Shown here: in pieces, positions 54,546 through 64,000 of the stretch
Numbering within the stretch: the first letter of the stretch is position 1
Layout: each line of letters starts with the position of its first letter
Origin: Hyaloperonospora brassicae
Lineage: Eukaryota; Oomycota; Peronosporomycetes; Peronosporales; Peronosporaceae
NCBI GenBank assembly: GCA_947650285.1
Contig: CANTFL010001223.1
Coordinates: 1 to 64,000, forward strand
Reading direction: 5' to 3'
DNA length: 64,000 nt
Made by a program: the position numbers and the translations under genes
The notes under the pieces: model-generated
The model's database searches: none
Told to the model about the DNA's origin: nothing
Seen by the model: the letters and a program-made list of their open reading frames with translations, nothing else

Positions 54546-57500
54546 TCCCTGTAGTAATGTTAGCGAATCCATTTATCAAACAATGAACCTATCGCTACCG
54601 ATTATTGGTCTCCACTTCATTGTTACTAATGTTTTCGCGGCAACCCACTGATCGGTCTATAGAAAATGTTTTCATGCACTTAATTGGTCTGCTTGTACCC
54701 TCTTCAAATACTATTTTACACCAACGGTACCCCCGTATTATATCTAACACGTAAATTCGCCATCGTTTGAATTGTTTTCGCGCTCAAACCCTGCCTCTGC
54801 ACAAAGTCGTCCGAGCATAAAAGTCAGTCTCTTTCATGTTGGACAACCTCGTGTTCCTTTTAAGCTACTTATATCAGCCATACAACATCAAGCTATATTC
54901 TAGCTGTTGTCAATGTTAATTCGGTCCAAGTAAACCTTCACGTCCATTGGTTGCTACGCGCCGTTACTAACGCTGTCGCGTAAAGCACAATTGAAATCAC
55001 ACCGATGCAAAGTGGAGTGGGAACATTTACATCGTCCTGTGGGTAATATACGTCTTTTTAGAAAACTAGGAAGTTAATCTTTCAGCTGATACTTGACTTT
55101 CTCTACCTCTTCCTGCAGTAAGACAAGGCAACCCAAAAAAATCGAAAATATAAGAAAAGACTTCCAAGGCTCTCGTTCAGTAATTGCAATGGCGTAATTC
55201 ATTCTTGCATTTAGAATAAAAGGCACACATAACAATCGAGCTGGTATGGGCATTACCGGACTTGCTTTTTTGTAATTCTGACACGAGTTGCTTGATGGAA
55301 TACAGGGTACGTAATTTTTATAATGTCATAGAAGCAATCTACTCTGAACCCCAATTTATGTAAGTTTTTGCTCTCATTTTAAGACAGTACTACTACAATT
55401 CTAAACCTTACATCAGATGTATCAACACTAGTATTTGATGCATTCTTCTTTAAACCAATGCGTGAACGTCCTGGCATCGGATACTGCTGCCTATCAATGA
55501 CGAGAAACATCTACTAATATCATTCGTGTTAAGTGTGTATCCTATCACAAAATTTTCAAAACGATGAAGCCTTGACAAACGGAGCAGATATTTTGATATC
55601 CATCATCGGTAACTCCTTACCACCGACCCATATATTCATCTTGTGGAAATTATGGCTTGCTCCAAGGACCACAAAAAAGTATGCTTCGGTTTGTTCGTTC
55701 CTCGTGATGCCGACACAGTTACCGTGATCTATATTGTCGAGATCGATCGCATTGCTTCGATCCTACAGTCCAACTCTAGTCACCTCCATAATCACCAGGA
55801 CAGCTATCGCTGTGATGACCACTAACATTACACTCAAGTGAGTGGTAGCAAACGATCAAGCAGACGATCCGCAAGACTTAGCCAGACCTCTGAAACAGTT
55901 TTTTGTCCATGGCTTTATAAGCTTCTCCATGACGAAGCTATTTAGCCGTCCCTTCTGCAGCCTCGGCTCCGATAAAGGATGGGCGATCGGCACTGAGTCG
56001 TATTTGATATTCATTCAACCATTTACCAAGGCCCCCAGTTCGATGTTTTTGGTGCAATCAAAACTCGCGTTTGCGACTGGTGTGTCTAACGCACTAGCTT
56101 TATTTAGTTAATAAAAAATGTACCAAAAATGAATGACGCGCGGCTTCTCAGTATTCGCATCAAGATAATGGTCACTCAAATCTTAATTTTCAATAATTTG
56201 TCATCATCTACACGCAAAAGTGCAGTTTCAAGCTTAAATGTTTTAATTACACGTCGTATGGACTTTACACCCATGCCCTTTGAGCTTAGCCACGATTTGA
56301 TGTCCTTTCTTCGATTTATATAAAACGGTCACTCTACCATCGGTCATTCATGATTCAAGAAGTTGAATGAACGAAGATTTGAGGTTTATATCAGTTGTTT
56401 ATCGGAATGCTACATTCGAATTATCAAGAATAGCACGTCGCATACTTCTGTGTAATTAATGCGGAGGCAACCCAATAATAGCTAGTTAGATACTGGCTCG
56501 TTCTTGAATTGTCCCGTGAGTTTAAGGGAGTCTTTTCGTACTTGAAATCAAAAAGTGGTTTAAATTTGTATATCTCAAAGACTTCTTACGCGCTTCCAAA
56601 TGAGCAAGAAAGCTTAAGGGAAAAGACGCAATAGGATCATTACACTCTCATTTTCGCAAAAATATCGTAATGAGTGACGACAGGCCTTCTTTTGTAATAC
56701 AATGCTTAAAATATTTTCGACGAAGCTGTATCTGAGTACAATCAACCATTGACTTAGACCCGGTACATGCATAAAAAAGTTTCGCCGTCTGCTGGCCTTG
56801 TAATAAAAGGTGATACGGCTGGAAAATGCGGGGTTTTGGATTTCCTTTACAGCTGTTTATAGCCTTATTGCGAGTATAAAGTTTAATCGTACACCTCCCC
56901 ATAATATTTTGTCGTAATATTTGCAGCAAAAGATCAATTAAAATCGTAATGCATAGACTTTCTTACCAGCTTTGTTCGTCTTCTAAAACGATTTTTACAT
57001 AGCATTTGTAATTGATTATACGAAGCTACATTAAAGTCGATGAAATACAGATTATAATTCGTCTTATCCTGATATATAATACTCTCAACTATAAATTTTG
57101 TTAATTAAAATTTTTGCTATCAATTTACGTTCTATTTATTATTTTTCCTACCCAAAACGCACTCTTTTTTCGTCCAATACATCACCGACAAAGCAGTTGC
57201 GTCGTCGGCAGAGATTATAAAAATTATACAGGCAAAAACTTGAGATTATCTTGAAAGTCTATTTAAAGCTAAAGCGAGGTCGCTCAAATGTTAGAATCAA
57301 TTACAAGAAAGAACCATACCTTGTACACGATCGACGTAATGCAAGAAAGCAAAAATTAAAAGAATCGACAACTCCAGACATCTTGATCATAACCTACAAC
57401 TCTTTCCTTATCAAACTGTGTAAGCAGGAATTACGCATCCGATTAGCTCACGAATACCAGCATCCTTCCAATTTCAAACATAATCGATGCGTTCTATTCG

Positions 57501-59269
57501 CTATCCCGAATGACCGATGGAAGAGACCTTGCAATATTTTCAGACTTGAATACACGCGCTAGGATTGTTTAAGGCATGTTGGAGGACTTGTTGCCGATAC
57601 CATTCTTTCATTTTTTTATAAAAATAGCAATTTATGCTCACTTTCATACATATGAAAGAATAATATGGAATTACCGACAAGACGTTGATGCACCGCTAGC
57701 TGCACTTAACGTCGATGACTTAATTTATCGGGTGTGTTTTTTGTAAATCATATGTTCTTCTTTAAGTTGCTAATTTGGTAAACAGGACTTGCACTAATTT
57801 GAAGAAAAATCGGAGAAGCTAAGAGATAATAACGTAATTATATTGATTATGCTATATAAACGGACAAGGAGACAGCGAAGGTATAGTAACGTTATCTCTC
57901 TCGGCCAAACAGATCGAACCGTTACCGCATCTTTGATGTACTTTTAAGATTAGCCTCACGCTGAAAATACCCCTTAAAGGAAGAGGAGACTTAGTCTGTA
58001 TCTCTATATCGAAACCTTAGGCACAATCTACATTTTAATGATCGAAATATTCATATGTGTCAAAAAGATTGTAGTCAGCAAAATTGTGCGCTTTACGCCA
58101 TCAACGAAATCCGGTACCAGGATAACGCGTCCTCCACCCTCTCTTGACTTTGTCCATTTCGATCTTTCCCAGAAAATATAGTTCGTGACAACCGCACATA
58201 TTTAAGCGAGCCGGTCTAAACATAGCACACCAACCCAACTTGATGGCCTTTATGGGCCACAAACATGGGTTAAACAAATGATCTTGTCCACGTCTTTGTT
58301 CTAAGACAAGAGCAGGGCATATAACGCTGATGTGCAAACTACTGTATAAGATACTTACCGACAGACAAAATCGCGGAATGCAATCCAGTCAAATCAGCAA
58401 TAGCGACATCAACATTATTTTTCGGCATCGCGCGTGCCATCAATATCCCTTTTATCCATCCGCTTTTGTCATAGAGCTCAGTGGCAAAGGTAAGGCCACG
58501 TTAACCTACTTGAGTGTTGTGTCTGTCCGTGGGTGTTCTAATTGAGCGGGCGGATGGAGACATACTGATGTTTAAATTACTTGATCATAGAATTGCAGCA
58601 TGGTGGCTATATTCATTGTTGTATCGGAAACCATCGTCAAATATAGCAAACCTGTTTCGAACGGTAGGCTGTAATGCATTGATGACCGCAAATACAATGG
58701 CACGAAGTCTCGAATATCTATCAGTGTCGAGATGATACGTTAAGGAAGCTAAAATCTAATGCCGTGTGTTATACTTCCATTTTAAGTTATAAATTCTTTG
58801 TAAGAAGAGTTGCAGCATTCTTGATGTGCTAAAGTCATTGTTGATAGCATTTAAAATCGTGGGGGAGGAACTGTCGCGGGTATTTTATTCATACAAACAC
58901 AGTCATTGATGATCAATCTACCTTGATCCACTTGTTGCGCTAAAAAATTCCATACTTAATCCAATTATGCTAACTCTACCCTTTGCTGCTTTTAAGTGCG
59001 TTTAGGCCTGTCTTAATTAAAGCTTCCTCTCATATAGCCTACAAAAAAAGATTTATCTCTCGTAAAAGAATATTTATTACTTTTTGATGCGTCGGGAGGC
59101 TAAAGAAGTCGGTCATAATAAAAATGAAAATATAATTATGCTTACAGCGTACATTTAAATCTTCTAAAAGCTTCATTACTACCACTTAATGCATTTAAAT
59201 TGTCAAAGCAGAAGCAAGATATGATTGCCATGCGTCACCGGACGGTAATCATCGTCCCCATGATATTGA
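54546..59269. other. Unrecognised spacer
   Basis: AT-rich. The longest frames (103 codons at 57251, basic, + strand; 93 codons at 56648, - strand; 89 codons at 55842) show no known motif, signal peptide or RXLR-type effector pattern. Part may be the 3' end of relic E, but I could not align it. Confidence 0.45.
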
Positions 59270-59860
59270 AGTCCACCTTAAGGTGGAGTGGTGATCGCCC
59301 TTTTGAGGAGTCAATCATAACTCTCCACTGGCGCCCTGACGACCGACTAACGGAGGTTGTACGTCAATTCCGTGTTCTTGATGCCTTCGTCAACTTGTGT
59401 TCTCGTCGGTGGGGCGGGTTGCGCTCTTCCATGTGTCCTCGTGTCAATGGAAAACTTGACGGTGTTTGCGATGGGGTTGAGATCGATCACGGTGTGGAAA
59501 TCTTCATACCGCGGTCTGGTGTTAGTAAGATCGCGTAAGATTCTTCACAGGATCACTTGTGTAATTGTTAAGTACTCGGTACGAGTCACCCTGGTCTACG
59601 ACAGATCGTCTTGTCCACATAAAGACCTTAAATTGCGAGCCTTCTGACCACTTGATCAGTCTCGCGATCTTGAGTTCTCAAATACAAAGGTTTTTCTGCG
59701 TCTAGTCGCAGTTAGGGTGTTGTTTGAGAGTTCTTGATACCTTGACAAACATTACAGTTTTATCAAATTAATTATGTATGCAACTTTTTTGACGTCAGGC
59801 GGCCAATAATGCAACCCGGAAGAGAAGAAGACACTCAGAATCATATTGATCTATGTATAT
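59270..59860 (-). repeat. Copia-like dispersed repeat, copy 4
   Basis: Clear relative of 18600-19080: ctccactggcgccctgacgaccgac, cttctgaccacttgatcag, gacgtcaggcggccaataat, in the same order and orientation. No intact ORF. Confidence 0.55.
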
Positions 59861-59999
59861 TGTTAATTTATTTAACTTAACAAATAAATCCCTATCATCA
59901 AACTATAGTTATTGCCTGCCACAAGTCGTTCTCGCTAGAACGTATCAATATTGTGCTTTCTTGGCACACACCAGATACACTTATAAGATCGCAGTCGCC

Positions 60000-60240
60000 A
60001 TTCTAGACGCCGATCGTGTGGTGTAAGCCACACTCGCTTGATTGCGATTACATGCCTGATTGCTGGAATGATATCGATATCGATCTCCTCCTTGATCGAT
60101 ATCGCCTTGCTGATCGCAAGCCACATGTTGTGACGCACACTCCTCTAATTGCGATCGCTTATCGTGGTCCACACCAACCGGATCGCGATCACCAACCTGA
60201 TCGCCCCCTTGATCGCGGATTTGGTTATAATCGGAAGACC
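60000..60240. repeat. GATCGC-rich low-complexity stretch
   Basis: Many gatcgc/gcgatc and tgatcg words in irregular spacing make both strands open (the overlapping frames at 59981-60288 are by-products). No protein is proposed. Confidence 0.5.
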
Positions 60241-60623
60241 GTGAACGTAATCGTTCCCTTGCCAATGACTCCGATCCATGACTCATAATTAATTATCCGG
60301 TCGTACTTTAACCCGATTTTGCAGATCCATCCTGTCTGGTGTGAAATCCATTTCTGGCTACCCTTCCAGTCAACGTGGTCCGACCATTCGTGGAACCGGC
60401 GTTGCCAAATGGCTTTCAACTTGGGTGTAACAGTAGTTTGAACCGATCTAGTATAGGGAATTTCACCTGTCACTTCACCACACATAATTTTACTTTACTT
60501 TAATTGACTTGATCGCGTAAGCATAAAGCATATCGATCGTTTTGTAGCCCACATATGTATGTGGTCACACTAGACCATGGAATGATTGTAGATCTCTTCA
60601 GTTTTACACCTTAGTCAGATGTC

Positions 60624-61067
60624 TTATCTCAAATAGCGATCAGAGATCTTAGAGTTTCTTGTGGTCCGCATAATTATGTTGCTAACACACTCATGTGATT
60701 TACATGAACGACAATCCAGTCGCGTTTTTTTCTTAAGCGCGATTAGGTATGGCACAGGATGCTTACTTGCTGATATGTGAACTCGATAAAGTGGCCTCTT
60801 CCCACAAATATTGGCATATAATATATCCTCATATTCCTTAAATGGACTTATTTTAATCTGCCAGCCATACTTCAGTGCCCAATAAACCCGTACACGATCA
60901 AGATCCGCGATCAGGTAATGGCCGATCATGACACGCGTCGCGATCGAGTAGGGCAATAACCTTGCACAAAATTTGTATGTGGCACCATTACTTAGCATAG
61001 CTAATAGCCTACAAGAAATCCTCCTTTTAAAAAGATGATGCGAAACCGCACCTATATTTACAAGCAC
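60624..61067 (-). pseudogene. Possible Ty1/copia pol fragment (protease to GAG-pre-integrase)
   Basis: 147-codon frame. LIADLDRVRVYWALKYGW, EDILYANICGKRPLYRVHIS and a SCKSHECVSNIIMRTTRNSK stretch resemble the end of a copia protease followed by a mutated GAG-pre-integrase (WH-x-RLGH-type) motif. No flanking RT was found. A broken relative lies at 20640-21060. Confidence 0.35.
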
Positions 61068-64000
61068 GATTCGCTTATTTAATCAGAACTCAGGCTTTCC
61101 GGGACATTAACTTTACATTCCTTATCTCTTCGTCCAAAATTCGCAACAACACTCGCCAATCAACTAAATCTAGCCATAGTAATATTATTACATTATATAC
61201 ATTTTGTGGTGCAGAGAAAATTAGACTCATTATACAAGTGGCGGTCAGCGGACCGGGGTCTCAAAATCGAAATTCGACGAATAGGTGGTCGAGGAACTGA
61301 AGCAGACGAAGTGGAGGTCTACGAAGTAAAGAACTTCTAACCCACGTTATTTTGCAGGGTGCTGGAGGATCGAGCTTTATCATTATCAGGTTTCGCTTTA
61401 AGAATCTGTGGAAAGACATAGTGCAACTCAATGGGTCGGTGATACAGCAAAAGAAATATACCAATATAGTGCAGAATTTTCTAATTTCATTACACGCGTA
61501 CAGTTAGGGTAAGTCACTGTGCGGGCTAGATTATGCCTATTATCGAGCCTCGCGAGGCATAGCTTGTAAAGTTATTGACTGGTATCGACAAGGGTCAAGG
61601 AAGGCCCGGGTTGAGTAACTATAAATGCTAGCGAAAGAAAGAGTTTCGTCGACGAGGGGCCGGTACGCCTCATAAACAGGGACCGTAAAGCGTCGACGAC
61701 GAGCCGGTGAACCTCGGGATAAGGCATAAATTTCTAAAGACTTCTCCAAGTAGTAAATCGGTGGGCATCAGCTGAGAGTACCGTCAATCTCTTAGTCGGG
61801 CGTAATATGCGCTCAATGACCTGTAAAAAATGCGTAAGTCGTAGGCCTTCACCCGTTGGTGTCAAGTCACAGGAATTGAGAGGGTTATGAGCTGTTGAGC
61901 ACAATCAGGCTTCTGGTGTTAAATGGCAATGAATAGGTCATGCAAAAGCCAAGACTGAAACTGAAGGAGCGAATTGCAAAGGAATATCGTTATATCCCAA
62001 CGTACCATCCCGTTTTGCTGCCTTAACGAGACGATTGTTTTGTGTGTGCGTTGAGCCTTTATGAAAACAAACTTAGATAACTACTGTACAAAAATCATGC
62101 TGTATCAAGTCAACTAGAGCTTTTAGGTAATCATTCATTCGACTTATCAATGGAGTTACTAGCGGCGTTTATATTTATATGATGTTAAACAATATCCAAA
62201 ATATAATCCGCAAGCCTCGACTGATGCCGTCTCATTTTCATCTAAATATTATTCTTGTTTATGAGTCAGGAGGAATTTTCAGCAGCCAGTCGGAAAATTG
62301 ATCCTAGATCCATGGTCGACTAAAATGCTTTCAGTCAATGCGATGGATGACGGTTTAAGCAATTCACAACTTCATTAAATCCGTTCGCAATAAGCATAAT
62401 CACTGAGACTGATCATACCAGCAGCATATATATAACAGGTTGTGCACACGTTACTGTATTGACGAAGCTATAAAATAATGTTTTTCCTATCGTTGGACAT
62501 CATAAGAACATTTTAGGCCTATGTGGGATTTTCTGAGTTACTCACATCAAGAAACAGACATAAGCATAATTCATTGTATCTATCATCCAATTTCTAGTAT
62601 TTTATTAGTGTAACAGGGTATAACTTAGACAATAGCCCCCAGGCCTAGTCATTATGATTACACAGACTTGAGTATGTATACACTCTACCCGATGTAGCGG
62701 ACGCAAGGCGTTGTATTCTTGACTCACTGATGAGTATTTATAGTTTCATTATCATTCAGATGGATACGATTTATATTCATTTGGTTATTGTCCGACCGAA
62801 CACCACCCATATATATATATAAACATTTTTGTCGAAACAACTATCATATATATATAAAGCAGAGATAAAAGTAACATTTATCAAGCGTTAAACAGACTTT
62901 TGATCGCCTATCGATTCCTCATTAGATTTCCTGGTGCGTGGCAGGTAGCAAAGCGATCGATTCGTATCACATGGTATCACTTAGTCTTACTTCTGACTAA
63001 CAATATGCGCGCTCTTCCAATTCTGAGCTCCAAAGCAGTGATGCTTACATAAGATGAATACTGGTAATCAACCATGTTCACATGGATCCCCCTCTCTCCG
63101 CCGATTCGTATATGTGTCCAGAGTAAGTTCTTGAGAAATGCTTTCAAGACGGCCAAGATGTAGCATGTTGCTACAGAGTATAATTTTTAACCGTGAGCTC
63201 GCCACTTTGCGTCCGCAGGTCTTCAAGTGCACAGCTGTATCGAAGTCCGATTTCATCAAGTTTGACATCTTGATCAATCGCGTTGAGAACGCAAAACGTC
63301 CAGCGCATTGGCCATGCGATGAGGACATAGCTTTCCAAGCCTTACAGCTATTGCCATTATTTAACATGTACCCTTCCTTTCATGTTAATAAAGTGGCTAA
63401 GAGTATGAGTGTGTACAAGGCAAGAATGCCGCCAATCCGGTGGGGGTTTTAAAATGTAAGACCAATTTAAGCTCGACCGCTTCGCAACTTTATTATACGC
63501 CTCTGTATTAAAAAAGTTATCCACCACCTTCATGGTGCTAAATTAGGGATGGATTTCAATGTAAAGTGTCATTCGTTAAGCAAGATTTCTGATGATTCAT
63601 ACTGCTACTGATTCGAGAGACACGGATCCCCAGTTCAGAGTTCGTTTAATCGAGTAATGCTAGGTATCATTGCTTGAATTTGACGCAGACGTACCCGACG
63701 TCGTACGAGGCAGTGTTCGCAATCAATTAATTATAAACGTTTTAGTGTTATGGCTTCGTAAGTTTCTCGGTCGTCTTTTCGTTGCCTCTATAACATGCAT
63801 TGGACCATTAAACTCGATTTGACCAAGTGTACCAGTTTGACAAGGCGATTCTAAGGAAAAAGTCGACGAGATAAGCGTGCTAATACTACTTAGTTTTATT
63901 TTTCGTAACACATGACTGGTCTTATCAACTGGTTCAAGCGCTTATTCATCTAGTTGTACTACAACTTATTCTGACTCGTTCGCTGCAATTGAATGCAAAT
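61068..64000. other. Unrecognised spacer
   Basis: AT-rich with AT microsatellites at 62809-62822 and 62847-62858. The opposed frames at 63068-63452 (99 and 104 codons) have no recognisable motif. No gene is claimed. Confidence 0.45.

Noticed and set aside
57251..57562. 103-codon basic frame as an effector candidate
   Set aside because: No signal peptide, no RXLR or LFLAK-type motif, AT-rich random-looking composition.
60225..60485. 86-codon minus-strand frame (WQRRFHEWSDHVDWKG)
   Set aside because: Looks protein-like, but I can match it to no domain and it borders GATCGC-rich low-complexity DNA.

Overview
The window looks like a gene-poor, repeat-rich stretch of an oomycete genome (Peronosporales-like: a Phytophthora or downy-mildew relative). 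That is inference from three things: chromodomain Ty3/gypsy elements of two families, an intron-less GT60-type glycosyltransferase with oomycete-like architecture, and AT-rich spacers packed with decayed retroelements. There are no bacterial operons, rRNA, tRNA or CRISPR that I can support.

Layout. 1-1649: decayed copia-like repeat. 1650-16850: element C, a decayed family-2 Ty3/gypsy element on the + strand, split in its gag by element A (1985-9944, family 1, - strand, 5-bp target duplication TTCAT). 16851-23295: old repeats (copia-like pieces, a relic LTR) and unrecognised AT-rich DNA. 23296-24870: the only convincing host gene, a GT60 GlcNAc-transferase-like protein. 24871-27432: spacer. 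27433-35410: element B, a family-1 copy on the + strand, target duplication ATTAT. 36730-38110: relic F, a strongly mutated gag-pro of a family-1-like element. 38236-40136: mixed repeats. 40137-47818: element D, a family-2 copy on the - strand and the best preserved of its family. 48380-49200: probable MULE-type transposase relic. 49253 to about 54545: relic E, a strongly mutated family-1-like element with 5' LTR, RT and integrase traces and a copia-like fragment inside it. 54546-64000: mostly unrecognised, with further copia-like pieces at 59.3-61.1 kb.

Both gypsy families are built as LTR - PBS - gag - protease - RT - RNase H - integrase - chromodomain - polypurine tract - LTR. Both add two unusual parts. 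First, a large accessory ORF (aORF) lies at the 3' end on the opposite strand, convergent with pol and overlapping the chromodomain codons. Second, a canonical -1 frameshift cassette sits at the gag stop: slippery heptamer, 9-nt spacer and an 8-bp hairpin holding the gag UAG. The heptamer differs between families, the hairpin is conserved, and one stem pair shows a compensatory swap.

The strangest signal is in family 1. Almost the whole element, LTR and coding parts alike, is a chain of short perfect inverted repeats (stems of 8-11 bp, loops mostly 2-10 nt) far above chance, and different hairpins occur where copies A and B have diverged. None of the element copies is intact; all carry stops or frameshifts.
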